The notes under the pieces are model-generated. The model made no database searches. It was not told where the DNA came from and was given only the letters and a program-made list of their open reading frames with translations. Both the position numbers and the translations under genes were made by a program. Positions 1 to 9,096 of a stretch of DNA of 64,000 nucleotides are shown here, piece by piece. Within the stretch, counting starts at the first letter, position 1. The number at the start of each line of letters is the position of its first letter. The stretch is from Synechococcus sp. ATX 2A4 (GTDB lineage Bacteria > Cyanobacteriota > Cyanobacteriia > PCC-6307 > Cyanobiaceae): positions 1 through 64,000 of the forward strand of contig NZ_JAGQCV010000004.1 of NCBI RefSeq assembly GCF_024346375.1, given 5' to 3'.

Positions 1-180
1 CGTGCCTATAGCGATGGCTGGGAAGCAGAGATCAGCCTGGCCCGCTTCTTCTGGAGGTATGGCCATGTAAGACCACACAGCGCACTGGGAGGCAAAACTC
101 CCCAAGAGGTCTACACTGAGACCAAACACTGTTCCTCCCGTCCTGGGTTAACGATGTCAGGGGCCGAATCTGTCCAGTAA
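1..180 (+). pseudogene. IS3-family transposase, C-terminal remnant
   Basis: Frame 1 is open from the window edge to a TAA at 178-180 and encodes 59 residues. They include RPHSALGGKTPQEVY, the typical end of the IS3-family OrfB (DDE, rve-type) integrase, where an RPHSALG.TP motif follows the last catalytic Glu. The rest of the gene lies outside the window, so I cannot say whether the element is intact upstream. A second, unrelated transposase fragment begins within a few bases of this stop, which suggests a decayed IS cluster. Family call from motif; remnant status inferred. Confidence 0.75.
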
Positions 181-184
181 AAGG

Positions 185-346
185 CACCCACCTCAGGTCA
201 AGGAAGCACGGGGCCTGCGGCGTTTCCTGCTGCGGGGCCTGGAGAAGGTGACTGGCGAGTGGCACCTGATCGCCGCCACGCATAACCTACTGAAGTTGTT
301 CCGGCTCACGCGATCGCAGCAGGCGCTGGCGGCAGTGGCGGGATGA
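185..346 (+). pseudogene. IS1182-type transposase, C-terminal remnant
   Basis: A frame ending in TGA at 344-346 encodes about 53 residues including RRFLLRGLEKVTGEW and AATHNLLKLFR. The pattern RGLEKV..EW.L...THNLLKL is the conserved C-terminus of IS1182/IS1380-like DDE transposases. No start codon or upstream catalytic domain is present: the frame runs back into the IS3 remnant. This is therefore a 5'-truncated fragment, left by insertion or deletion next to the other IS. It marks the downstream edge of the polysaccharide cluster as a site of past mobile-element activity. Confidence 0.7.
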
Positions 347-851
347 AGGCATCAACCCTGGCAGCATCGGCCAGGGTTGAATCAGATCAACATCGCCATG
401 GCTCAGGGAGCTGGAGCTCTATGGGCAACAAATTCCTAGCGTCCCTTGCGCAGCCAGGACGAGGCGTGCTGTTGGGCCTTCGCATTTTGACTGGTCCAAC
501 CTTCGGCACTACCACAGCGCCATACGGGTTGTGACGCATGATCAGTGCCAAGCGGTCAGGTTGTTGCGACTTGCCGTCACCTTGCCCGTGTTTCCGAGCA
601 TTTCCGCCAGCGACACTCCCGCTGCTGGAGCCGGGGCACTTACTGCTGGCGTCAGAGGGGGTGGAACGGAACAACTCGCCACAGCCAGAAATTGAGGTCA
701 AATCAGGTACGTTGAGCATGGCCGCCTGAACAGCAGCATGGCATGCATCATTCTTGTCAGTTACCGAAGCTGCTCCTGTCGACTTTGCAAATTTCTCTTG
801 ATCCTTTGATCGGGTTTCCCTGCAGAACTCAGACCAAGAAAGGCTGAATGG
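347..851. other. Intergenic region without a supportable gene
   Basis: About 500 bases lie between the IS remnants and the end of the glycosyltransferase gene. Short frames exist on both strands but have no recognisable motif, ribosome-binding site or cyanobacterial codon pattern. One plus-strand frame (about 470-690) encodes a stretch beginning HFDWSNLRHYHSAIRVVTHD that has some protein-like character but no start codon. It could be another transposase scrap. No strong terminator hairpin for the minus-strand operon was seen here. Confidence 0.5.
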
Positions 852-3284
852 CTATCTGACGGTTCCCGGTGGTGGAAGAATTAGTCCTATGTTCTGACCA
901 GTGAGTGAAGCAAGCAATGGAAAACATCTTTCCATTGCATGAAGCAGTGTCCCGTCATACGGGAGTGGTTCTTTCACTTCAGAAGGATGTACCAGTCCAA
1001 TCAACCTTGCGATGTATTTCTTTGCAAACTGAGTTTCAGATATGAATATGCAGCCACAAGGGTAAGAAAACACCATCTCCTTTTCGATGGCGCCAATAGG
1101 AAGGTGAACGATTGATGCGTTGCTCAAGCGATTGAGCAATTCAATTATTCCAGCAGTGTTTCTTCCAAGTTGTTGAAAGGATGGCTCTAGCGGATAGGCA
1201 AATGCAATATCTTGCTCATTCATCATCGATAGTGTCTTCATTATGTGGTGATCATTCTCTTCTTTTCCGAATATTGTTCGGAGTAAGTATTCGTTCCATT
1301 TCTCAATGATCAGGGAGTCAGTGTGAGTACTCTTCTTGGTGTGGAGATGAATAAAATATTGTGACTTCAAGTGATTTATCACATGGCTGATGGGTAGAAT
1401 ATTGCGTCCGACATTTGGAACTTCAATAAACACAAGATTGAGGCTTGAGTTAAATTCAGCAAGGCGCAGAGAAGGATCCAACTCACCGGGGAAAGTGATA
1501 AAAATATTTGAAGGTGGATTCCCTAGGGATTCGAGGCGCTTAATTAAGCGTAAAGCGACATCAGGATAAAAGGCATGGATATGAACGTCATACGTAACCT
1601 CTGATGCTTGGCGTACTTGATTAGGGTCGAGTATAGAAACAATATGGGGGTGACTACTGCTCAAGAAGTTCGATATTGCTGGAGAGAATGCATCACGGAG
1701 AAATGCTCGGTAAGTGTACTTCGCAACTAGTGGTGTTTGAACTTTAGTGAAATAGCCCCAGTATGCATGAAGCCCAGCAACGATAGCCCCATATTGTGAT
1801 TGCCGTTCTCGAAATTGATAAGATACAAAATGTGATCCATACTCTTGAAGCACATCATTCCATCCTTGCCTATTCAGCAAGCGTGCCTTGCTGCTAACGG
1901 AATCATAGATAGAGTTTGCGTACTCTGCTTCGTTTCGTATGGCGGAAGCATACTGTTCTTTTGTAAGAAAAGTATTGATCAGACTCGCAATACTTTGATG
2001 GACTCTCTGCATCTCTGGCTTCGGTTTTGATATGAAATCCATGAGTCTGACTGCGCTAGTGTGGATACTCTTTGGATCGAGAACTAGACAATCTAGACCA
2101 TTCTGAAGAAAATACTCTTCGTGTCCGTTGTGCCCTGAAAGAACAAAAGCAGGTGTGTGACTGCATAATGAATCCAGCACAACATTCGGAAGGGGATCAA
2201 CAGTCGAAGTGGATAGAAAGATATGAGAGTCTACAATGTAGTCCAAATAGTTATCGCAGAGAGGTAAGATCTCGATCTGCAGATTGTCTAATTCTCTTTG
2301 CAGCCATTTCGCTTTGCTTTTGATATAGAGAGAATATTCAGTCTCGTGTTCAGGCAGGCCAATCCAAGTAGCACTTATCATTAAGTTGGGTAACGACTGG
2401 TTCGCCTTCACTAGTCGGGCCAGCTCAGCGATTATTTCGATGAACAAATGGACACCCTTGCGGGGTTGAATATGTCCTGCCCCTGTAATGTTAAGTTGAA
2501 AAAAATCCACTCCAAATACAGGATAGTCTGTAGGTAAAGTGTATTCCTTTGTTAGGGTGGACTGTAGTGGTTGTGGTAGTCTTTTCAGCTTTTGGTATGA
2601 CAAGTATTTGTCAGCATCTGCCTGAAGTGCAAGTAGCCACCCATTCTTCACATACTCGCTGGAGTAAATGACTGATTGAGACGCTGCTAGTAGTCGATCT
2701 AGCTTTTCGTACCCATAGTAGTATGGATGTTCATGTAATAGAGTGCATGAACCTTTCTCGAGAGCATCGCATAGGCCAATGATAAATTCCGATGTTTCCA
2801 ACGTGCTTCCAATTATGCCGGTAGCATTGTCGATGCAACCCAGTTCTGTTAACCATTTGCCAAGAAGAAATCCCCAGTAGCCTGAACGTGAGAGTGGGCT
2901 GCTGAAGTTAATGACGATGACACCTTCTAGGTTGCTGAAGATATAGTTAGTCCCAAAACTGATTAAAATAACAGTATCGTTTTGCGCAAGACTCTGCGCT
3001 AGATTCTTGCAAACGACAGGAGCTCCTGACTTGCTGCCTTCATGCGAGATAATGATATTCTTGATCGTTGTATTCAGCAGCTGATCGGCAACTGATGATA
3101 TGTAGTCGATTCCACCGTGGTCAACAACTGCCGACCAAATCGAAAGAGCGTATTTTGATGCCTCACTGGAGTTAACGATTGCTGAAAGCTTACGTTTAAT
3201 TTCGTGCGTTGGCAGCTCTCGAAACTGAGGATTTAGCAGAGCAAACTCAAATTCTTCTTTGTGCAACGAGTTAGGATTCTGCAT
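852..3284 (-). CDS. Two-domain glycosyltransferase / RgpF-like rhamnan synthesis protein
   Basis: An 810-residue protein. The first half resembles a GT4-type glycosyltransferase: around residues 265-375 it has GAGHIQPRKG and, later, a STSTVDPLPNVVLDSL stretch like the nucleotide-sugar loop. The C-terminal third (YDVHIHAFYPD, NVGRNILP, FIHLHTKKS) matches the rhamnan synthesis F (RgpF) family, which builds rhamnose-containing polysaccharides. The start at 3284 is chosen because its ATG overlaps the upstream TAA (TAATG) and has GGAG 7 bases upstream. It is the last gene of the rml operon and presumably uses dTDP-rhamnose. The base composition is visibly AT-richer than the backbone, suggesting transfer. 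Acceptor and linkage cannot be told. Confidence 0.8.
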   Translation of the reverse strand: MQNPNSLHKEEFEFALLNPQFRELPTHEIKRKLSAIVNSSEASKYALSIWSAVVDHGGIDYISSVADQLLNTTIKNIIISHEGSKSGAPVVCKNLAQSLAQNDTVILISFGTNYIFSNLEGVIVINFSSPLSRSGYWGFLLGKWLTELGCIDNATGIIGSTLETSEFIIGLCDALEKGSCTLLHEHPYYYGYEKLDRLLAASQSVIYSSEYVKNGWLLALQADADKYLSYQKLKRLPQPLQSTLTKEYTLPTDYPVFGVDFFQLNITGAGHIQPRKGVHLFIEIIAELARLVKANQSLPNLMISATWIGLPEHETEYSLYIKSKAKWLQRELDNLQIEILPLCDNYLDYIVDSHIFLSTSTVDPLPNVVLDSLCSHTPAFVLSGHNGHEEYFLQNGLDCLVLDPKSIHTSAVRLMDFISKPKPEMQRVHQSIASLINTFLTKEQYASAIRNEAEYANSIYDSVSSKARLLNRQGWNDVLQEYGSHFVSYQFRERQSQYGAIVAGLHAYWGYFTKVQTPLVAKYTYRAFLRDAFSPAISNFLSSSHPHIVSILDPNQVRQASEVTYDVHIHAFYPDVALRLIKRLESLGNPPSNIFITFPGELDPSLRLAEFNSSLNLVFIEVPNVGRNILPISHVINHLKSQYFIHLHTKKSTHTDSLIIEKWNEYLLRTIFGKEENDHHIMKTLSMMNEQDIAFAYPLEPSFQQLGRNTAGIIELLNRLSNASIVHLPIGAIEKEMVFSYPCGCIFISETQFAKKYIARLIGLVHPSEVKEPLPYDGTLLHAMERCFPLLASLTGQNIGLILPPPGTVR

Positions 3285-4264
3285 TAAATTGCTCCTGCTT
3301 TCGCGCGTTCCCACTTGATTGTTGCACAAATCCCTTCTGTTAATGTATACTTTGGGAGGAAGCCGGTCAAGCTTTGAAGCAGTGATATATCCAGTGCGAA
3401 TTTCAAGTTATCGTGACTCTTGGAAGGAACGATCTGAATCAGTGCTTCGGAGCCAAGCTGAGTGCTGGATGACTCAATAATTTCTGTTAGTGAATGTGTT
3501 GAGCCAGATCCGACGTTTACGGCGCAATGCCCAACAGTGTCGTAAACTGTCAGGTCGATGATTGCTCGAGTTGTGTCTCTTATGTATATGTAGTCTTTTT
3601 GGATAATGTCAGGATCTCCGTAGATCGTTGTATGTCGGTGGTGGAGCATATTTCTGATGAAAACGTTAATGAAGCCGTGACGTGGTGACGTATGGTACTC
3701 TCCATATGGATTGCTTGTTCTCGCGCTGATAACTTCAAGATCTCCCTTTCGGGAGTGAAACGCAATCACATCTTCGCACATCTGCTTACCTAGTCCATAC
3801 TTAGATGTTGGCCTTGGCTCGGTTTTTTCGGAAGAGGTTGACATTGCGTCTGTGTATAGCGCTCCCCCTGATGAAATGTAAATATACTTGAAAATGCCTT
3901 TGCGTGCTGCTATTCGTATCCTTTGGTCAAGTCGGATTGCTTCTATGAGATAATCGCTGTCATCCGTGCTAGAAGGCTTTAGTGACGATGCGCAGTCGAT
4001 TACCGTATCTACAGATGAAAAGAGGTCATCTAGAATCCCATGGTTGTTTGCGTCTCCTTCCTCCATAAGCGAAGTGAGTTGATCATTCCTCCACATACTT
4101 CGTGACTGCCTGGTTAGCCCTCGAGCGGGTATACTCAGCTCTTTGGCAGTCTTCAGCATCGCATAGCCAATAAAACCAGAGCAGCCAAGGACACCTATGA
4201 TTGGTTTGTGTCTATTGGATAGTGATTTTGATGGGCTCTGCATGTTGGCGAAACTGTTGGTCAT
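3284..4264 (-). CDS. NAD-dependent epimerase/dehydratase (extended SDR)
   Basis: A protein of about 326 residues with an N-terminal Rossmann motif GCSGFIG near residue 30, an ISSGGALY segment carrying the catalytic Ser, and YGLGK as the YxxxK pair. This is the extended short-chain dehydrogenase/reductase fold of nucleotide-sugar epimerases and dehydratases. Substrate is unknown; the context points to a sugar nucleotide for the same glycan as the adjacent glycosyltransferase. The frame is open to a TTG at 4273, but ATG at 4264 is the better start. Its stop overlaps the start of the glycosyltransferase, so the two are translationally coupled. Composition is AT-rich, like its downstream partner. 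Confidence 0.8.
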   Translation of the reverse strand: MTNSFANMQSPSKSLSNRHKPIIGVLGCSGFIGYAMLKTAKELSIPARGLTRQSRSMWRNDQLTSLMEEGDANNHGILDDLFSSVDTVIDCASSLKPSSTDDSDYLIEAIRLDQRIRIAARKGIFKYIYISSGGALYTDAMSTSSEKTEPRPTSKYGLGKQMCEDVIAFHSRKGDLEVISARTSNPYGEYHTSPRHGFINVFIRNMLHHRHTTIYGDPDIIQKDYIYIRDTTRAIIDLTVYDTVGHCAVNVGSGSTHSLTEIIESSSTQLGSEALIQIVPSKSHDNLKFALDISLLQSLTGFLPKYTLTEGICATIKWERAKAGAI

Positions 4265-4357
4265 CTTGAGCAATTGGGCTAGTTCTTTCTGCTAGCGCTT
4301 GAGCCCTGTGGTTTCTGTTTTGCAGTGCTGAAGGCGACTATTGGTTTGATGCGTATT

Positions 4358-5518
4358 CTACACGGCATCCTGTTGGCTGGACTGACTATCGGGGTTGAGT
4401 ACCCCTAGCCTTCTTCCGCTGAGCCCTCCCTGTTGGGAAACGCGATCACACCAGCCACGCTCTTGGAGGTACCAGCGTACTGTAGATGCTAAGCCATCTT
4501 CAAAGCTGTGCCTGGGGTACCAACCCAGTTCATTGCTGATGCGGCTTGGGTCAATGGCGTAGCGCCGGTCATGGCCGGGTCGATCAGCAACAGGGGTGAT
4601 CAACTTGCTGTGTGTTGAGTCTGCAGGGAGTAACCGGTCAAGCTCAAAGCAGATGGCTTCAACCACTTGCTTGTTTGTGCGTTCACCGTGCCCCCCAACA
4701 CAGTAGCTCTCGCCAACTCTTCCCTGCGTGGCGGCTAAGAGCAGGGCATCCACGTGGTCTTCTACGTAAAGCCAGTCGCGAATGTTCTGACCATCTCCGT
4801 AGAGGGGGATTGATGCACCAGCAGCAGCTTTGAGTATCACTACCGGGATCAGCTTCTCAGGGAATTGCCAAGGGCCGTAGTTGTTACTGCAGTTGGTGAG
4901 CACCACCGGCAGTCCGTAGGTGTGGTGCCAGGCATTCACAAAGTGGTCGCTGGCGGCTTTGCTCGCTGAGTACGGGCTACGTGGGTCGTACGGGGTCGTT
5001 TCACAGAAACGTCCTTCCGCGCCAAGTGACCCGAACACCTCGTCAGTGCTGATGTGATGGAATCGGAAGCTGGCACGACGATCTTCGCTCAGCCTGTCCC
5101 AGTGGGCACGCACCGCCTGAAGCAGGTTAAATGTTCCTGTCACATTGCTCTCGATAAAGGCACCCGGCCCCTCGATCGAGCGGTCTACGTGGCTCTCTGC
5201 AGCCAGGTGCATCACCAGATCGGGGTCGGCCTGTTGAATAGCTTCTGCTGTGGCCTCAGCGTTGGTCAGATCCACCCGGAGCAATTGGTGGCGGCTTTCC
5301 CCACTGGTTTTCAGTTCTTTGAGCACCTGCTCAATGCTTGTGAGGTCGCTGGCATAACCACACTTGTCCAGGTTGAACACCAAAGCTTCACTGTCGCGCA
5401 AAAGGCGTCGTACCACCGCCCCACCGATGAAGCCAGCGCCCCCTGTCACGAGGATACGGCGACGCTGACCAAGCAGCGCAGAAACTGAAGGCATCGACGC
5501 GGTGGTGGAATTGGACAT
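4358..5518 (-). CDS. rmlB: dTDP-glucose 4,6-dehydratase RmlB
   Basis: A 386-residue extended SDR that converts dTDP-glucose to dTDP-4-keto-6-deoxyglucose, the second step of dTDP-L-rhamnose synthesis. It has GGAGFIGGAV near residue 26 for NAD binding, HLAAESHVDRS, the STDEVFG catalytic segment (Thr/Asp/Glu of RmlB) and YSASKAASDH with the YxxxK pair. NNYGPWQFPEKLIP is also diagnostic. Length is slightly above the usual 340-360 because of an N-terminal leader and a C-terminal tail rich in Ser and Gln. It lies downstream of rmlD and a small unknown ORF. Confidence 0.95.
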   Translation of the reverse strand: MSNSTTASMPSVSALLGQRRRILVTGGAGFIGGAVVRRLLRDSEALVFNLDKCGYASDLTSIEQVLKELKTSGESRHQLLRVDLTNAEATAEAIQQADPDLVMHLAAESHVDRSIEGPGAFIESNVTGTFNLLQAVRAHWDRLSEDRRASFRFHHISTDEVFGSLGAEGRFCETTPYDPRSPYSASKAASDHFVNAWHHTYGLPVVLTNCSNNYGPWQFPEKLIPVVILKAAAGASIPLYGDGQNIRDWLYVEDHVDALLLAATQGRVGESYCVGGHGERTNKQVVEAICFELDRLLPADSTHSKLITPVADRPGHDRRYAIDPSRISNELGWYPRHSFEDGLASTVRWYLQERGWCDRVSQQGGLSGRRLGVLNPDSQSSQQDAV

Positions 5519-5684
5519 TATTTGGGGGGAAGCAGCAGTGTCGAAATGAATGCGGTTTGGGATCTGAAAATACCCTACGGTGGATTAAGTATCTGAGCAA
5601 TGAACACCGGAGATCTCGTTCGCCGTTTCAGGCCCTTTTCCTTGGCGGTGCGTTGATGTTCAATGGATTTCATTTGATGCCTCT

Positions 5685-6107
5685 CTAAGTGGAATCACTG
5701 CCTTCCTTTGATTCGGCCCTCTGGTCAACACTCCAGGTATACGGGTCATCCTCAAAGAAGAAAGATTCGCCTTCTTGGCTGATACTTGTTTCCCATCCAT
5801 AAATGAGTGCACCAATCTTTTGCTGGGGCATAATGGACGTAATCAATGGACTTGGAGCAAGCTTGGAGCAAAGGAGAAGGACGAACTCTGAACAATAGAA
5901 CAACGATCCTGAGCAGCCTAATGAATCAGTCGTTTGAGTCGTTTCAGCTGATGCTGAGAGTGGCTTGCTGTTGGTCAACCTGGCTTTGGGTCCGACTTTT
6001 CCGCGAACAAGAGCCATCAACTCACGCGGTTTCTGTTGCCCTTCAACTGTTGGGAGATACCTGGCTTCAGCCGCCAGATGCCGTGATGAAGGAAACAGCT
6101 TGCTCAT
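5685..6107 (-). CDS. Unrecognised ORF (140 aa) coupled to rmlD
   Basis: I do not recognise this protein. It starts MSKLFPSSRHLAAEARYLP and ends in a charged tail (ESKEGSDST). No membrane segment or catalytic motif is evident apart from a short hydrophobic stretch FYCSEFVLLLCSKL. Support for translation comes from the start: the ATG overlaps the rmlD stop as ATGA, and GGAGG sits 7 bases upstream, inside the rmlD 3' end. Against it, the composition is mixed and the low-complexity middle does not look like a conserved fold. It could be a decayed gene or a non-coding spacer with a fortuitous start. Confidence 0.4.
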   Translation of the reverse strand: MSKLFPSSRHLAAEARYLPTVEGQQKPRELMALVRGKVGPKARLTNSKPLSASAETTQTTDSLGCSGSLFYCSEFVLLLCSKLAPSPLITSIMPQQKIGALIYGWETSISQEGESFFFEDDPYTWSVDQRAESKEGSDST

Positions 6108-7021
6108 TCCATCGCCTCCATCAATTGCCGTAGAGCCTGCCTCCAATGGGTGGGTTGCAGATCAAGAATACGCCGTGCTTCTGTGCAATTCATCAGAGAA
6201 TAGCTTGGCCGCTTCGCAGGCACTGGGTATTCCGCTGTGGTGATTGGATTAACGAGGGCTGGTTGCACCAAAAGCCCAAGCTCTGCCGCGAGTTCGCCAA
6301 TAGCCACAGCAACGTCGTACCAGCTGGCGGCTCCCGCATCACTCCAATGGAGAACAGGGGGCAGACTTTCCTTCCTCGGGCTTGCAGATGTTTCCACTAT
6401 CCGCCAGCAGGCCGCCGCTAAGGTCTGGGTACTGGTTGGGCAGCCCACCTGATCCGCGACTACTCCCAGTGATTGTCCGTGGGCTCCCCGTTCACGGTGC
6501 AGGCGGAGCATTGTTCTTGCAAAATTTGCGCCCACTGGGCCCATTACCCAGCTTGTACGGAGGATCACATAGCGATCACTGCCACCCAACACCTGTTCAA
6601 CCGCTTCCTCCCCTGCCGCCTTCGTCGATCCGTAGACACCCAGTGGATCCCTAGCCTGCTCAGGCAGATAGGGGCTGCCTTGACGGCCGTTGAACACAAA
6701 ATCCGTGCTCACCTGCAACAACCTGCCACCGGTCTCTCGTAGTGCCTTGGCGAAGGCCCGGGGCGCGTTCCCGTTTACAGCCAACGCCAGTTCAGGCTCG
6801 CTTTCTGCTTTGTCAACAGCTGTGTAGGCGCCAGCATTGAGCACCCAATCCGGCTGGTGCTTCAGCACCATGGCGCGGCAGGCTTCCCCATCTGACAAGT
6901 CCAAGGTGTGCAGACCATCGCCACCCATGCGGCACGTGGCGATCAGTTCAACACCCTCAGGCTTGAATGTGTTCAGCGCTTGCCCAAGTTGGCCTGTCGT
7001 TCCAGTGAGTAGGATTTTCAT
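6104..7021 (-). CDS. rmlD: dTDP-4-dehydrorhamnose reductase RmlD
   Basis: A 305-residue SDR that reduces dTDP-4-keto-L-rhamnose to dTDP-L-rhamnose with NAD(P)H, the last step of the pathway. It begins MKILLTGTTGQLGQAL (RmlD-type TGxxGQLG dinucleotide motif), has NAGAYTAVDKAE and VSTDFVFNG, and carries YGSTKAAGE with the YxxxK pair. The ATG overlaps the preceding ORF's stop as ATGA and has GGGGAG just upstream. Its own stop overlaps the next ORF in the same manner. Confidence 0.95.
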   Translation of the reverse strand: MKILLTGTTGQLGQALNTFKPEGVELIATCRMGGDGLHTLDLSDGEACRAMVLKHQPDWVLNAGAYTAVDKAESEPELALAVNGNAPRAFAKALRETGGRLLQVSTDFVFNGRQGSPYLPEQARDPLGVYGSTKAAGEEAVEQVLGGSDRYVILRTSWVMGPVGANFARTMLRLHRERGAHGQSLGVVADQVGCPTSTQTLAAACWRIVETSASPRKESLPPVLHWSDAGAASWYDVAVAIGELAAELGLLVQPALVNPITTAEYPVPAKRPSYSLMNCTEARRILDLQPTHWRQALRQLMEAME

Positions 7022-7542
7022 GACTCCCCTTCATTGCAGGTTATTGGTGAAGTCTTGACTTCATTGATTTCCTCCTCGATACGGTAATGTTTGGTGACTT
7101 GTTTGGCGCCATGCTGCACGATAGCATCATGATGATGTGTTTCCTCGGAAAGATTCGATGGCACGCTTGTTATTTCTTCGTCAAAACCAGCAATTGTAGT
7201 GATCTGGCGATTGCTCTCCCCGAGATAGTTTTGGCAATGTCCCCAGTCAACCTTGCTCAGGTAGGCCCCAAAGAGATCACCTGCGAGGGTGTGTCTTTCA
7301 AGTTTTGAGAAGGAAAGCTGGCGTAGTAAATAAAGAAACTGATCGTAATCTGTAGTTGGGTGCGCCTGGCGGGACTGGTTGGTTGGTGTCTGTCTTGTCC
7401 TTGTGGTTAGTTGTTGAGTTCGCTTGCGTTTGTGATGCCACACGATTCCAGAGAAATGACCTGCCAACAGCTCCAAAGCCTCTGACCGCCTCCTGTTGCA
7501 GTCTGCGACCCTTATTGGCGTGTGCAGACCCTGGATGTTCAT
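7018..7542 (-). CDS. Unrecognised ORF (174 aa) between rmlC and rmlD
   Basis: I do not recognise this protein. The ATG at 7542 overlaps the rmlC stop as ATGA and its own TGA overlaps the rmlD ATG as ATGA, so it fills the rmlC-rmlD interval exactly. It starts [20 protein letters not shown], has a basic, Thr/Gln-rich section, then TTDYDQFLYLLRQLSFSKLE, and an acidic Glu-rich C-terminus. No membrane segment or signal peptide is seen. The double overlap argues for translation. The middle has biased composition and no family motif, so a decayed gene or a chance frame remains possible. rmlC and rmlD are usually adjacent, which makes the insertion odd. Confidence 0.45.
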   Translation of the reverse strand: MNIQGLHTPIRVADCNRRRSEALELLAGHFSGIVWHHKRKRTQQLTTRTRQTPTNQSRQAHPTTDYDQFLYLLRQLSFSKLERHTLAGDLFGAYLSKVDWGHCQNYLGESNRQITTIAGFDEEITSVPSNLSEETHHHDAIVQHGAKQVTKHYRIEEEINEVKTSPITCNEGES

Positions 7543-8114
7543 GAGAACACGTCTCCAGCCGCCACTGCCTCGTCCAGGTCTGGGGCCCCGGCGTCCTTCT
7601 CCGCCAGTATGGGTTTCATGGTTTCTAGTGGCCAAGCGATCGCCAATTGGGAATCGTTCCAGAGCAGCGACCGCTCGCATGCTTTGTTCCAGAACCCGCT
7701 TGCTTTGTACAATACATCCGCCATTTCACTTAACACCAAAAAGCCGTGAGCAAACCCTGCCGGAACCCAAAGCTGCTGATGATTGTCAGCACTCAACTCG
7801 GCTGCAACCCATTGTCCGAAGGTGCTTGATCCAATGCGCAGATCCACCGCCACATCAAAGATGGCTCCATATGTGCACCGCACCAGTTTACCCTGCGTGA
7901 CCGGAGGGAGTTGGTAATGCAGTCCTCTCAGGACTCCTTTCTGTGACTGGGAGTGGTTGTCCTGCTTGAAAACTGGAGCATCTTCGGGAGCCAGCCCTAA
8001 GGCATCGGCAAAGCTGTTAGAATTCCAGCTTTCGTAGAAATATCCCCGGTCGTCTTTGATGAGCTTTGGCGTAATCAAGACTGGACCTTCAATTGTAAAT
8101 GTTTCTACCTTCAT
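7539..8114 (-). CDS. rmlC: dTDP-4-dehydrorhamnose 3,5-epimerase RmlC
   Basis: A 191-residue cupin that epimerises dTDP-4-keto-6-deoxyglucose at C3 and C5. Recognised by [31 protein letters not shown] with the catalytic His in LRGLHYQ, the DVAVDLR stretch with the paired Asp, and [14 protein letters not shown]. Length is normal for the family. The ATG overlaps the rmlA stop (ATGA), and its stop overlaps the next start, so translation through the operon is probably coupled. Confidence 0.95.
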   Translation of the reverse strand: MKVETFTIEGPVLITPKLIKDDRGYFYESWNSNSFADALGLAPEDAPVFKQDNHSQSQKGVLRGLHYQLPPVTQGKLVRCTYGAIFDVAVDLRIGSSTFGQWVAAELSADNHQQLWVPAGFAHGFLVLSEMADVLYKASGFWNKACERSLLWNDSQLAIAWPLETMKPILAEKDAGAPDLDEAVAAGDVFS

Positions 8115-9061
8115 GGCCGGACTCTCTCGGCGGCTCCCGTGGCTGGTGGCGTTTGCATTCGTTCGGCTAACATTGTCATCAAGTAATTTCCATAGCCACT
8201 CTTTTTTAGCGGTTGTGCGAGTTTTTCCAGTTGCTCATCACTGATCCAGCCCTGTCTCCAAGCCACCTCTTCTGGGCATCCGACTTTCAATCCTTGTCTG
8301 TGCTCAAGTGTTCGGATGTAGCTGGCTGCTTCGTGGAGTGAATCAGGAGTTCCCGTATCCAGCCATGCCATTCCTCTGCCCATGAGTTCTACCCGAAGCT
8401 GTCCGTCGTCAAGATACAGTTGATTCAAGTCTGTTATCTCAAGCTCACCTCGTAGAGAAGGTTTCAGTGACTTGGCGCGTTCACTTACAGTGTTGTCATA
8501 ATAGTACAGGCCTGTGAGTGCGTAGCGGGATTTGGGCTTTGCTGGTTTTTCCTCGATGCTACGTACCCGGCCATCGGCTTCGAATTCAACGACTCCATAG
8601 CGCTCTGGGTCGCTGACGGGATAGGCGAAGACACTTGCCCCTTTGCTGGATTCGCCGGCCGATACTAGCTGCGGCACCAAGTCATGTCCATGGAACAGAT
8701 TGTCGCCAAGAACCAGGGCGCCCGGACAATTACTCAGGAATGATTCACCGATCAAAAAGGCCTGAGCCAGTCCGTCTGGGCTGGGTTGGATGGCGTATTC
8801 AATGCTCATACCCCACTGCTGGCCGCTGCCGAGCAACCTTTGAAAAGAGGAAAGGTCATTGGGGGTTGTGATGATAAGAACCTCTGAAATCCCTCCCAGC
8901 ATCAGGGTGCTGAGGGGGTAGTAGATCATTGGCTTATCGTAGACAGGCATCAGTTGTTTGCTGACGGCTGTGGTAAGGGGTGCCAGGCGGGTGCCGCTTC
9001 CGCCGGCAAGGATGATTCCCTTTCGGCTGAGGTCTTTGGTCATTTGATGATCTTCCGACAT
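8111..9061 (-). CDS. rmlA: Glucose-1-phosphate thymidylyltransferase RmlA
   Basis: A 316-residue enzyme that makes dTDP-glucose from dTTP and glucose 1-phosphate, the first and usually feedback-regulated step of the rhamnose pathway. The signature [11 protein letters not shown] near residue 20 is followed by [20 protein letters not shown], and later come LGDNLFHG and TGLYYYD, all typical of RmlA. The start at 9061 gives a short extra leader; the second Met at 9043 is an alternative. It appears to be the first gene of the minus-strand operon, after a 200-base gap containing a possible promoter. Confidence 0.95.
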   Translation of the reverse strand: MSEDHQMTKDLSRKGIILAGGSGTRLAPLTTAVSKQLMPVYDKPMIYYPLSTLMLGGISEVLIITTPNDLSSFQRLLGSGQQWGMSIEYAIQPSPDGLAQAFLIGESFLSNCPGALVLGDNLFHGHDLVPQLVSAGESSKGASVFAYPVSDPERYGVVEFEADGRVRSIEEKPAKPKSRYALTGLYYYDNTVSERAKSLKPSLRGELEITDLNQLYLDDGQLRVELMGRGMAWLDTGTPDSLHEAASYIRTLEHRQGLKVGCPEEVAWRQGWISDEQLEKLAQPLKKSGYGNYLMTMLAERMQTPPATGAAERVRP

Positions 9062-9096
9062 CGTTGACGGAGCTTGGCTGAGCTTCGCTTGTATCT

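Noticed and set aside
343-729. Several 60-110-codon frames on both strands near the IS remnants
   Set aside because: No ribosome-binding sites, motifs or codon bias; likely chance frames in decayed mobile DNA.
3285-3329. Upstream start (MCNNQVGTRESRSNL) for the glycosyltransferase
   Set aside because: It would lie inside the SDR gene and lacks a ribosome-binding site; the ATG at 3284 has TAATG coupling and GGAG at the right distance.
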